Below are positions 1 through 10,445 of a stretch of DNA of 64,000 nt, piece after piece. Position 1 is the first letter of the stretch, and the number at the start of each line of letters is the position of its first letter. A program made the position numbers and the translations under genes. Location of the stretch: NCBI GenBank assembly GCA_000697665.1, contig KL197729.1, positions 226,596 to 290,595 of the forward strand, read 5' to 3'. This DNA is from Jaapia argillacea MUCL 33604. Taxonomy: Eukaryota > Basidiomycota > Agaricomycetes > Jaapiales > Jaapiaceae. Below the pieces are notes generated by a model. The model had not been told where the DNA came from. It ran no database searches and saw nothing but the letters and a program-made list of their open reading frames with translations.

Positions 1-964
1 TCGTTCCCATCTCACTTGGCTTCATACCTCGTATGACGAAATTCTCGTTTCATGATTGCAGCAACCCTTAATGATACCGGGGTTTCTAGTAACATGGAAC
101 AGGAGATCATAAACCTCCGGAGGCATATCATCTGTTTTCCGCGTGCTCGGCGGAGTCGTGGGCCATGCTTTGACTTGATATGTTTCCTCTACCATCATTT
201 GACAACTCAGGTGCTACGGACCTATCTATCGTGGACTCAACCCCCTCCAGAGAGGCAACTATATCCGCGAGTCGACAAATTTCGTTGTCATTGAAAGGTC
301 TATTTAATCCCAATCCACTTAATTCGAGAAACCACCTTCTTATCAGATATCGGTGGTCACCCCTTGACCTCCATACGGACAAGTTCTCGTCTATCATACC
401 CCTGGAATGTTAACCATTGATTTGGGCTGATTGGTTCCAAGCTGTATCGATCAACCACCTGGTCTTACTCCGTTTTGTTGGGAAACGTGCTTGGTCTTTC
501 CTTCCTGGCGGGGCGAATGGGAGATTCAAATATGGATTGGTTATGCGTGTGATCGGTTTCGACTTTGCAGATGATGGGTCCGAAATGCTGACGAAATGTT
601 CTGGGACACTCCGTTGCAAGCTCACCTTTCTTGTCAGAACCAAGGGCAAAGCCAGGATAGGACCCATGTCTCGAACCGAGATGGAGAGTGCTTGCGAGGG
701 TGACACTCAAACGCCGATGAGGGTGCGTAGAAGCCATGCAACGCACTAGCTTCAAACCGAATGACCAGTGACAGTTAACCACCCGCACTTTGAGTGAGAC
801 ATGGAAAGCATTCGGTAGGAGCAACGGAGTAGCGCCACAGCCACTTTACTTGATAGATGGTCTACCTAGGCTATTATAATAATATCGAAACAAATCGACA
901 TTCCGAGATGACGGGGGCAGGTCGTGGTGAGTAAACCGTGATATACACAACTGGAGAATCAAAG
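1..964. other. Left-edge stretch without a confident gene
   Basis: No recognisable gene. On the minus strand one ATG-initiated frame (397 down to 128, 89 codons) has an amphipathic Trp/Arg/Leu-rich start and could be the last exon of a gene lying further right. A second open minus frame (about 706 down to 410) could join it across a possible splice acceptor near 400. Neither resembles a family I know, and composition does not separate them from chance frames. Treat this stretch as unassigned. It also holds the 3' flank of the haem-binding gene that ends at 965. Confidence 0.2.
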
Positions 965-1590
965 TCATCGATTCGCAACGGCAGCCGGGAGGTCAACGAC
1001 TCGGCCAACGACATTGTAGCGCTTCCTGAGAGGTTATCAGAGCGATGAACTAGTGAAAGTGAGAGAGTACTGACGTGAAGAAAGCGTGCCAATCATTCAA
1101 CACCTTTAGCTCATTGTCCGGCAGATCACTGTAGTCAGGTACAGCATGCTCCGGCTTCAGACTCGACATCCCTAACCCCTTCGACCCGTCTTTGCCAGCA
1201 AAAATGTTATAAGATCTCCCAGGTCCATACACATCTTTCTTGTGTGTCACATCAAACACAGTCCCTGGGCAAACCGTCAAGGCTCCATAAAGGAGCAGCA
1301 AGGCTTTCGGTGCTACGAAACTGACCTTTTATCGATACATAGATAGGCTTTGACTCATCTGAGCCATCGTATCCTTTCAATTGTTCAAGGGTGAACGGGT
1401 CGTCTTTGGGGGGAGCAAGGTCGTCTCGAGGAGCCTGCATGATCGACTTCTGCTCTTGTTTCTTCTCTGTCGGATTGCTAGGAGCTGGGTTCGTGGATCG
1501 AGCAAGGACACGATGGCGACGATATAGATAAGCGACAGGAATCAGAATTGCACCCAGGTAGATGACAAGTTCAAGAGAGAAAGTCGCCAT
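965..1590 (-). CDS. MAPR/Dap1-like cytochrome b5-type haem-binding membrane protein
   Basis: Spliced model complement(1590..1326, 1264..1075, 1025..965) gives 171 aa. An N-terminal hydrophobic segment (about residues 4-20, LELVIYLGAILIPVAYLY) is followed by basic YRRHR and looks like a single membrane anchor. A Pro/Lys-rich linker leads to a cytochrome b5-like fold starting DPFTLEQLKGYDG, then YVSIKGTVFDVT, YGPGRSYNIFAGKD and a C-terminal KRYNVVGRVV. The YGPG-x-x-Y-x-x-FAGKD signature is typical of membrane-associated progesterone receptor components and yeast Dap1, which bind haem through tyrosine and support cytochrome P450/sterol enzymes in the ER. Both introns have GT-AG ends and restore the family reading frame exactly. 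The start at 1590 puts the anchor at the N-terminus. It is divergent from the gene at 1876, with about 285 bp between their ATGs. The family call is firm; the pathway role is inferred. Confidence 0.88.
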
Positions 1591-1794
1591 ACGGCAATTG
1601 CCGACCAAAGCCATCGTGGTGGCCTTGGACGTTGGGACCCACGGTGGCAACGGGAACTGTGGGAGTCAGAATAAGTAACACTGCTTTGTTACACCAGGCC
1701 CTCAGGGGACAAAGCGAGTATTGTGGAAGGTGGTATTGCATTCCACGATGTTCTTTATACAAAAGCGATGGTGGCTTGACCGCAACACCCTTAG

Positions 1795-1800
1795 TATAAA
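1795..1800 (+). promoter_or_regulatory. TATA-like box upstream of the 1876 gene
   Basis: TATAAA lies 76 nt before the ATG at 1876 in the short divergent region. The spacing fits a fungal core promoter; no transcript evidence is available. Confidence 0.35.
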
Positions 1801-1875
1801 GGTACCCAAGTTCGCAACAAACCGCACACCAACACCCCCTCGAAGAACACCAGCTCCAATCTGTCCCCGATCACC

Positions 1876-2793
1876 ATGTACTCTCCGTTCAATATCCCCA
1901 TCTATCAGCCTTCACCCTATTCCTATTCGGGCCTGAAATTGCACGAGCTCCCCCTCCTCGCACAACATTACCTCGAAACGATCGAGACGCCACATTCGGC
2001 TCTCGACGTCTCCTTCATTCAATCGAAGATATCTGAGCTCTCCGTAGCTCTCTTCCGGAGCCTCCAAGGCGTGGATATCGCGATGGTCGAGCGTCGCCAC
2101 GAAGCTCGAATGATCTCTGACCGAGTCCAACGGTCACCCACCAAAGCTACTTTCGAGCGCGCCACTCATCTCGCTGTTCGGCGAGACGAAGAGCGGATCG
2201 GGGAGATTCTGAACGTCCTACTTCCGGAAAGGCAGAGTATCTTGGACGAGTTCATGATCAAGTTTGATACCCTCGTGTGGTTGCAGATGGAAGGTCGAGG
2301 GGAGGGGGAGAACTTGAGTGTGGAGAAGCAGATGCAGGACCGAGATCGTATGTGTGCTCCCGTCCTCGAGTACACACATCAAGCGCTGCTAGCTTTGGAC
2401 AAGGATGTGATGGAGAAGAGCTTCTCGAAGATGCTGGCGCAGGTCGGTAACCACACCGTTCTACCGGATATTGACTCTGTCCGTCAAGGATTCTCCTCTT
2501 CATTGACATCGCGACGGGCGAGTCGGTCGCCAACAACGCCAGTGTTTGTGCCTCCCGCGGAACCTTGGAGGAGTCTTCCACCTACGCAACATGACGCCCT
2601 TCCACCCCAGCAGAGCACTTGCAGAAATGGTCACCAATACATTCCGGCTGAGATGGACCCACGTACTCGCACCTTCCGAGACGTCCAGAATACAAAACGA
2701 GGGCCTACGTTCCCGGTGACGCAGGGCAGAGCGCGATCGAATTCGTGGAGAAGTCGAGGGGATTGGAAGGACGGGCATGAAGTGACGGAATAG
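1876..2793 (+). CDS. Orphan single-exon protein, 305 aa
   Basis: An intronless frame of 305 codons starts in good context (ATCACCATGT). The first 200 residues are rich in Leu, Glu, Arg and hydrophobic heptads and look mainly helical (FIQSKISELSVALFRSL, RIGEILNVLLPERQSILDEF, then a third helix around the KMLAQVGN segment). The last 100 are Ser/Pro/Arg-rich and look disordered (TSRRASRSPTTP, GRARSNSWRSRG), with several possible RxxS phosphorylation sites. There is no signal peptide or membrane segment and I recognise no family. The frame is real-looking: it is long, has a coherent amino-acid composition, a TATA-like element and tight divergent spacing to the MAPR gene. Function unknown. Confidence 0.7.
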   Translation: MYSPFNIPIYQPSPYSYSGLKLHELPLLAQHYLETIETPHSALDVSFIQSKISELSVALFRSLQGVDIAMVERRHEARMISDRVQRSPTKATFERATHLAVRRDEERIGEILNVLLPERQSILDEFMIKFDTLVWLQMEGRGEGENLSVEKQMQDRDRMCAPVLEYTHQALLALDKDVMEKSFSKMLAQVGNHTVLPDIDSVRQGFSSSLTSRRASRSPTTPVFVPPAEPWRSLPPTQHDALPPQQSTCRNGHQYIPAEMDPRTRTFRDVQNTKRGPTFPVTQGRARSNSWRSRGDWKDGHEVTE

Positions 2794-3245
2794 GAAGTAA
2801 TAGGAAGTCTACGTTCCAATGACAACCATTTTTTGATATGCTTGGGGGATTTTGGGCGCTGAGCCAGATTGGGGGTCAGCGCGAGTCGTCGATGTAAAAT
2901 CGCCAGGGCACCTATGTCCCTCGTGGGCTTGGTGTCGTGAAACTGTTGGGAGGGTTTTATCGAGTCAGGGTTTGTACGAATGGCACGTGTGTAGGTTGCT
3001 TTCAGGGCCTGCGTTAAAGACCTCTGTCCGTCTGGAGTATCCCCGTTGAATGGGAAGACAATCATCGGAACATGAGTTCAATGAAGAAATGAAGGGAAGT
3101 GATTTCTACGTACGGGAGGATGATGGCGGGGCTCGGAAATTCTCCGCCATCCTTTTTTGATCCAACCCTTGACCCTCCTCCGTTGGCTCATGTTCGCACG
3201 AGCGTGAAAATGCAAGTCAATCGTAAACTAATGACGGATAAGAGG
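2794..3245. other. Intergenic, nothing recognised
   Basis: This is convergent space between the orphan gene ending at 2793 and the small helical-bundle gene whose stop is at 3246. A short duplication (TAGGAAGTAATAGGAAGTC) sits just after the first stop. No conserved frame or RNA-like structure was noticed. Confidence 0.4.
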
Positions 3246-3773
3246 TTAAGAGAGTTGCTTGTGAAGGAGGGGCGAATGGAAAACACGCGCCACAAAATTC
3301 GTCGTCTCCTCGTCAACATCATCTTTAATATCTGCCAACTGGTTCGCGATATCCCGTGCGTGCCACATACGAACCAAAAACCATCGCTTTTCAGCCGAGA
3401 TCCACTTCTGACATAGCTCCAATGCCCTCTGTAGAGCGCTATAAAGAAGGTTATCAGACCCAAATCACTCTCGGAGACGGAGTGCGCACCTTTTCAGATT
3501 CTCAAGTGCGTCGAGACAACCTTGTGGTACATGGCTACTTCCTCGGATTTTATCTTCCCATGCACGTATTGCCTTCACTCGACTCTCGACAGACCGGCGA
3601 AAGGACCGAATCTTCTTGTTGTTGTGGCGGACCTGATCAACGCCGTCAGACGCGGGTATACTCAAAGGAGCGATCATCCAATGACTTACCTGGTCCACGC
3701 ACTGCGAGATCCGTTGGACGAGAGCCCACAAAGCACTGACAGCCTGGAGAATCGCTTGTGGTTCAACTAGCAT
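3246..3773 (-). CDS. Stand-alone helical-bundle protein resembling the MLKL N-terminal domain
   Basis: Spliced model complement(3773..3690, 3632..3469, 3426..3246) gives 142 aa. The whole protein is a run of amphipathic helices: ILQAVSALWALVQRISQCV, then VRHNNKKIRSFRRSVESRV, LDALENLKRCALRLREALEL, a Trp-flanked connector (CQKWISAEKRWFLVRMW) and a last helix ANQLADIKDDVDEETTNF. That order (long helix, basic/polar helix, AL-x-x-L helix, W-x-x-x-x-x-W connector, terminal I-x-x-L-x-D helix) matches what I know of fungal N-terminal domains related to the MLKL four-helix bundle, which usually precede kinases or NLR-type repeats. Here nothing follows before the stop. Introns are GT-AG and phase-consistent; the last one uses the second AG of ACAGAG. 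A TTTATATA stretch lies upstream of the start. The similarity is by pattern only, so confidence is moderate. Confidence 0.55.
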
Positions 3774-4699
3774 TTTTGACGTGTTGGTAGGGAGGACGGG
3801 CGAGACGGGTATATAAAAGATCAACATGGAGGCAGTGATCCTCCACCGCAAAGGCTGGGTTTCCGCGCTTGCCAAAGGGACTTAACCCGCTCGTTAGGTG
3901 GATGGCGAACAGATAAGCGCCCAAAGTTACCTGAGGCGGCATGGTTCAGGGACAGGGCAGTCTCGAAGGCAAGACAATTAAGACACCTAATTGGGACGGT
4001 CGCATATCATCGAGTCAGTGTCTCAGTGGCTAGCACAGCAGAATACAGATGCAGTACGTCCATGATGTCCGGTCAGGATTGAAAACCGGTCGATGCACAG
4101 GAATCTGCCAGTGAATGCAGTGGTGAACCAGGCCTTCAGATTGAGCCATGTAAACCATAATGGACACGATCGCCTGGTGGAATCCTATCCATGGAGAGCA
4201 CCGCACTCCTTGTTGTGGCGAACTTGAAGTCGGTAAGGTATGTACGCCCCGAGTCCCTAACCATCATGATGTTGATAGCACGGGTACTGGCATGACGGAA
4301 AAGCTTTAAGTTAGACCATGATGTCCAACCTCCAGTAGAATTCAATCCAGGATTCCAAGGCCTACCATAATTCGGGGAACGACAGAGCTGAAGACTGAGA
4401 CTCGAGGGCGAGGGCGAGGAGAAAGGCTGTAAGCGCCGAATTCGCACGAACCTGTCCGTTCCGGTTCCGGCCCGCCATTCTTTCTACCCCAGACTCCTCC
4501 TCGCCGGTGTGTGTAAATCACACACAAATTCATATCAGCGCAAGAGAGGCGAGTAGAGAAATACATGTCCATTATTGAGTAGAAACAATCCGTGTCTCGG
4601 TAACTACTCGTTGTACCGTAAGTCCGTAACTCTATGTAATCAAGAAAATAACAAAATAAGATAAACTTGGGTCTCCACTCCAAATCATTATCGATATCT
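3774..4699. other. Intergenic, nothing recognised
   Basis: About 0.9 kb between the start of the helical-bundle gene and the 3' end of the MFS gene at 4700. Minus-strand open frames (for example 4713 to 4342) overlap the MFS 3' end and carry no family signature. I see no repeat or RNA gene here. Confidence 0.4.
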
Positions 4700-7346
4700 T
4701 CAGGATGCATCACTCACACTAACCGCAGCATCGTTCCCCTTCCCGTTCTCTATCTCCCCTCCTCTCGCTTGATCTCTCCGTACTTCATAAACATTGATCT
4801 GGCTAGCTGCTTGACTTCGACCTTGAAGTGTAGCCTCGTCATCGCCCCCGGATATCTCCTCCTTATGTAACTGGGCAGCTAAGGCTGCCTCTGCTGCTCT
4901 CCGTTTGAGCATCAACGTGTGTAGATCTTCTGGCGCACTGGTAGGGAGAAATACGTCAATCAAATGTCAAGGCGACATGACAAGGAAAGACGGGGTCTAG
5001 TTGATGGAAGTGAAGGAAGAACTCACTGCTTGGAAAGTTTGCGAATCCGCGCTCCGTAGTGGAAAAACAAGAAGGGTAAAGGGACACACTGTGAAATTTT
5101 CGAGGATCAGGATCTATGTCCCACGAGGAGCTTCAAAAGATAACAAACCGCAAGGGCCAAAAACGCGACCAGACAACTCGCCCATTGAGTCCCCAAGTTC
5201 GCATACATCTGTACGCAGCCCAATTTCAGCAAAATTCAATACTAGCACGAAATATGAGGTGGGCAAACGTTGGGAGAAAATAGCGGGAACGCGAAGCCGA
5301 ATAAACTTCGGAGGACGGAGTTGGCTGCCAATGCAGACGCTGCGTGCATCAAGTACGTCTCGACGAGGTAACTCATCATCGACAAGAAGAGCACGACCAT
5401 CCCCCAACCGAAAGGGATAGTACCGATGATCGGAACGATCCAGTGGATGTTCGGATATGTAGTCCACCTGTAAGGATAATCCAGTCCAATAAGCGATGAA
5501 GCCACCTCATATCCGACGCTAAAGCCCATAGAACAAAACTCACGCGAACCAGAATAACCCAATAGGCAATAAAATGCCACCAAGCAAACTCATCTCCAAC
5601 CTTAATTCGGGAGGTGCGACACCACCGTGTTCTTTCGCCTGCCTGACATACCGCTTGTTCCACAAGAAAACGGTTAACGCTCCCAAAAGCATGCCCACGC
5701 CGATGCCGATGAAGGCAAGGCCCCCGATACCCGGTTTCCACCCACGTTCGACTTGGAAAACAATGGGGAACGCCTGTGATAATGAGTAAGGAGTAGGAAG
5801 GATGGGATAGGAGAGGTGCGCTTACTGTGAATTCAAGGTAGAGTGTTCCGTCTGGGGTCCAGATTTCAGTGGAGGGAAAATATAGAATTAACCGGGAACG
5901 TACAGATAATCGCCATATATATGCTTAACAACGAGACGATTGGTTCCATGAACAATAGGATGAAGGGTTGATGTAGCGACACCTATGGTCCACAAGTTAT
6001 GTTCGTGAGCATCACCATTAGACATCCGAAGTTCAGAAAAATTAGACCTGGAGTTTCTTGAAGAGGGTTTGCTTCGGCTTCCCGGCAAGGTACTTCGAGA
6101 CGTATACTCGACCCGTTTCCAATGAACGGCGCCGAGCGGCTTGATCGATTAGGTACGGTGCATCTAATGAACGAGGATGGCCACATTAGGGACATATTAA
6201 GTGATAATGTATTTGGGGAAGGATTTACAGGTCTCGGGCACAATGGCAATTTGGAGGATAGTCATAACGGCCGCGAAGATTGCCATCATGTAGCTGTCAG
6301 AAGTTACGATTAAGATGAACCACAGATAAGGAGATTGGGAGAAGTCAGAGCACGCACAAGACCCATTGATAGCCAGCGTACTCTCCGACGAAACCTCCAC
6401 AAATCGGGCCTAGAAAGTCATATCTGGGTGAGATGACCAAGAGCGCGGTCTACATAGATCTGAACCCTGACCTAGCACAGGCTACATTTCGAAGAAAGCG
6501 GAGAGACGCGTCAGTAAGAGGTGGAGCTGGAACCGAGGGACGTTACTTACACCTAAGAAGGGCATACTCGCAAAAATCTATTGGATTACATGTCAATCCA
6601 CCTCTATGGTGAGCGTATAATGGGCCACTTACGGCGATAGCTATCCCTCGTTCATTAGCGTCAAACATATCGGCGATTATCCCGCCAGGATTCACCATAG
6701 CGCTGCTACCGAACGTTCCTAAGAGGGGGTTAGGGGCTCGAAATTTTTACAGAAATTGGGAAAGAGAATGAGGACTTGCCTTGTAAGAATCGTAGGATCA
6801 GCAAGCCTGTAATATTCTTGACACCTCCACACGCGGCTCCAAACCTGCATGAGCACTGTGAGCAAAATAATACAATGTGATAAGAACATGATACCGGATC
6901 CGACTCACGCAACGAAGGGGATGTAGGAGACGATGAATATCTTGCTTCTGCCAACGGTCTCGCTCGCAGGGGCCCAAACCAACGGTCCCAACGCAAACCC
7001 AAGCACAAACAACGAGACCCCCAGCGTGATCACAATTTCTTTCGCTTGAAATCTCTCCATCAAAAAAATCGCCGCGCCAGTATACGCCGACGATGCGAAT
7101 CCGACCGCAAGCGTCGCTACGGCGATGACGACTAGAATTAGCCATTTTCGCCGTTTGGGGAAATTCCTACATGAGAAGTGTGAAGAGATTAATTCGTTCA
7201 GTAAGGGCATAGGCGAGAAAGGAAGAGATGTACTGGGCGTTGGCTGGATCGTCTGGTGCGAAATCGAGGATGAAAGGATCATCTTCCGTGCCAGACCCAC
7301 CGAGGACGGCGGGATCTTTTTCCGAGATATCCTTCAGACCATCCAT
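4700..7346 (-). CDS. DHA1-type MFS multidrug/polyamine (Tpo1-like) transporter, copy A
   Basis: A gene of about 15 small exons that I could follow from ATG (7346) to stop (4700) without a disabling change; about 560 aa expected. The N-terminus ends in DDPFILDFAPDDPANAQ before the first membrane segment ([20 protein letters not shown]). The motif-A region reads [16 protein letters not shown], the antiporter motif-C region GPVLGPICGG, and a long cytosolic tail starts APEDLHTLMLKRR. This matches the drug:H+ antiporter-1 family with 12 membrane segments at the plasma membrane, which exports drugs or polyamines by proton antiport; the substrate cannot be read. It is the inverted paralogue of the gene at 10446-12981 and shares its exon layout, including a 10-nt microexon (6472-6481) and a GC-AG intron (6719-6779). 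Confidence 0.85.
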
Positions 7347-8099
7347 TTATCGAGATGTAGATTATTCAGAGGTAGTATAGCACTCAATTGAGTAGAAACG
7401 GAGACACGGAGGAGGCAAAGCAACCCAAGAGTCGGATGACGACGATTTGGGAGATATAAACCCAGACAGAGGTTGAGTACAGATAGAGTGCGAGCGGGTT
7501 GGCATTTTGTCTGAATCAATAGGCGCTGGGGATGAAATCCGGAGTAAACGTCCGAGATGAACAGTAAACGCGAGGTTATGTGACAACGGAGAGATCGAGA
7601 GGACAAGGTTCTTGCAGCCTTATTTGGCAGTTCGTGGATGCAAGGGAAGCATGGATAATGCCGGTGGCGGTGCAATTTCCATCTTTAGCCTCCGGGTTTT
7701 CTCCCATACGGCGACCAACATGCGATAAAACTGATGAGGACCCAGTCCGACTTTTACAATCACCTGCAAGGAGATGATGGGGGTGCATGTTTGGGTCAGA
7801 TAAGCAGAAAAAGCAACGGTGAGCCGGTTTCACCCTTGGGCCATAGGCTCTCGAACATTTCACGGTAACGGGGCTGAACGTCACCGTTTGTGCTCAGGTT
7901 GATGACTATTCTTACTGACATGATGCGGTTCCAACGTGCTGAATGAACATAGGCATATCTGGCGTTCCAAGCGTAATTCCTCTTCATGTGATTAACCGGT
8001 GGCTCAAATCTCCGGGGAGCCCACCGGTTCAGAGGAGACGCTTCGTGTTGAGAGTGGACGGCAGCTGACGAACTTGCGACCGCAATACCCGACTGGAAT
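7347..8099. other. Intergenic upstream of MFS copy A
   Basis: This is the 5' flank of transporter copy A. Frames here are short and overlap on both strands; none shows family features. It probably holds the copy A promoter, but I saw no clear TATA element. Confidence 0.35.
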
Positions 8100-9830
8100 A
8101 GCCAGGCCTAACGACGGTGCCCTTGGACCAACTTTGAACTTACATTCGCGTATATAAAAAATCCAGAAGAGCCTTCCGAGGCAGCGTGATCTAGGGTGAT
8201 GAAGGGGGTCTTGACCCGAAGTATCCCTCCGTTAGCCTCGTAAGTGGTCAGCTTAGCTTGTGGTGAGGAGTCATCGTTAATCTATTTTCCCACTCCGGTT
8301 GGCGTCTATCTAAAAATATCGGCTTACTCGACCAGGATGTTGATAATCATAGTTTCGGATCTGTGGGAACGTGAGTCGTATATTAGCCTGCCAGGCTTCG
8401 CATGTCGGAAGTCTACTTGACGTTGACGATCCATTACACCTCTTCACCACACGCACAGTCTCTTAAGGTGGATGTTCGGATAAATTAGTTTTAGTCGTCG
8501 GTTTGTCTACCTCATGCAGCACCGACCAAACTTTCCCGCGACTCATCCTACGCCCTCGCACAAAGCCTGGCCCAATGTTCGCGGCTTTGGACCTTACCTT
8601 CACATCCACGAACAACCCAGACGAGCCCTCCGAGGCAACATGATGGAGGTGGCCTGCGCCCGAACTTGAAGCACACGCCCGTTAGCCTCGTTATTCCCCG
8701 TTGGTGGTCAGCTTAGCTTGCGACGACGAGTTATCGGTGATCTGATTTTTCCACTCCGGTTGGCGTCTATCCAAAATGTCGGTTTACTCGATCAGGATGC
8801 TGATAATCTCACGTTCGGATCTGCGGGAACGTGAGTCGTATATTTGCCTGTCGGGTTTCGCATGTCGGGGGTCTACTTGACGTTGACGACCCGTTTCACT
8901 TCTTTACTACTCTCACAGTCTCTTAAGGTGGATGTTCGGATGAATTAATCTCAGTCGTCGGTTTGTCTACCTCATGCAGCACCGACCAAACTTCCCCCAG
9001 ACTCATTCTACGCCCATTAACAACCTAGACGAGCCCTCCGAGACAGCGTGATGGAGGGGGTCTTCGCCCGAACTTGAAGTATACTCCCGCTAGCCTCGTT
9101 ATTCCTCGTTGGTGGTCAGCTTAGCTTGTGACGAGAAGTCATCGGGTGATCCAATTTTCCAATCCGGTTGGCGTATCTCTCTCAAATACCCGGTCGACAA
9201 GGATGCTGACAATCTCACTTCGGATGTGCGGGAACGTGAGTCGTATATTAGTATATTAACCTGTCGGTTTTTGGATGTCGAAAGCCTGCTTGACTTTGAC
9301 TACCCATTGCATTTCTTCACCACATTCACAGTTTCTTAAGGTGTATGTTCGGATAAATTAATTTTATGTCGTTGGTTTGTCTTCCTGATGCAGCACCGAC
9401 CAAACTTCCCCCCGACTCATTCTATGTCCTTGCACAAAACCAGGCCCAATGGGGACCTTACTTTCACGTCTATAGAAAATCTAGGCGAGCCCTCCGATGC
9501 AAGCGTGATGGAGGGGGTCTTCGCCCGAACTTGAAGTATACCTCCGTTAACCTCTTATTCCTCCTTGGTGATCAGCTTAGCTTGTGATGACGAGTCATCG
9601 GATGGTCCAGGTTTTCCCCTCCGGTCGGCGTCTCTCCCAAATTTCGGGTTACATGAGTCGTAAATATATTAACCTGTGGGGGTTTGCATTTCGAAAGCCT
9701 GCTTGACTTTGACTACCCATTGCGCCTCTTCACCACGTTCATAGTTTCTCAAGGTCACGGTGTATGTTCGGATAAATCAAATTTATGTCGTCGGTTTGTC
9801 TTCCTGATGCAGCACCGCATTATCTCCTCG
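8100..9830. repeat. Four-copy degenerate tandem repeat, unit about 410-460 bp
   Basis: The anchor GGTCAGCTTAGCTTG (with small changes) recurs at about 8246, 8706, 9114 and 9570, giving periods near 460, 408 and 456. Between anchors the same ordered blocks return: TTGGCGTCTATC, GGGAACGTGAGTCGTATATT, TCTTAAGGTGGATGTTCGGAT, TCATGCAGCACCGACC and GACGAGCCCTCCGAG. The last unit is shorter and more diverged. No unit carries a long open frame. The array fills the space between two inverted paralogous transporters. Confidence 0.85.
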
Positions 9831-10445
9831 CGCATCCCCCCTAAATCAACCTTTCAGTTCGTCTCTCGTCATAACGATGACTTCGAGGAATCACTCACTA
9901 CGAACTCTACAGTAAGTGTCCGTCCTCGGGGAATCAGTAAGTACTTATGTCGTATATTACGATCATCTTGGCTTTGGAAAAGGAGGGATTGACAAATCGC
10001 GCTATGCCTCACATACTGACGCAGGGTGATGAGTAACCGCGAGCCAGTTATGTAGCATGATAGCTCTCCAAGCATGCCTACTATAGCAGTGTAGCACCCC
10101 AAGTTCCAACAAGTAATCGCGAAACATTGACAAGTCTCCAGGGCGATGTCGCCTTGCTGCCTTGTAGAGTTGTTTCTTTTGCGCCCACACGCTTTTGCTC
10201 TCCTCATCGCTACCTTGTCATCCGCTGGCTGTTTGCCTTTCCCGGGCTCATGACTCCTGGATTCCATCGTCAGCATCAAGGATGTATGGAGCCCGCGACA
10301 GGATATTCGTCATGCAATCCGACGAACTCCCACTCTCCACCGTATCCTTTTAAACCCTTGAACAGTTGCTTCCTCCCACCTTCCCTTGTGTCTGGTTTCT
10401 ACTAGTATCATACTGTTCTTTCCTTTTGAATAATCGTTCGACGTC
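9831..10445. other. Intergenic upstream of MFS copy B
   Basis: This is the 5' flank of transporter copy B. The last 100 bases are pyrimidine-rich with a TTTTAAA stretch near 10347, consistent with a fungal promoter and short leader. No gene is recognised; minus-strand frames (10279 to 9869) are short and featureless. Confidence 0.35.

Noticed and set aside
8100-9830. Tandem array as a centromere or telomere satellite
   Set aside because: Only four diverged units, placed between two protein genes. This fits a local duplication, not a long satellite.
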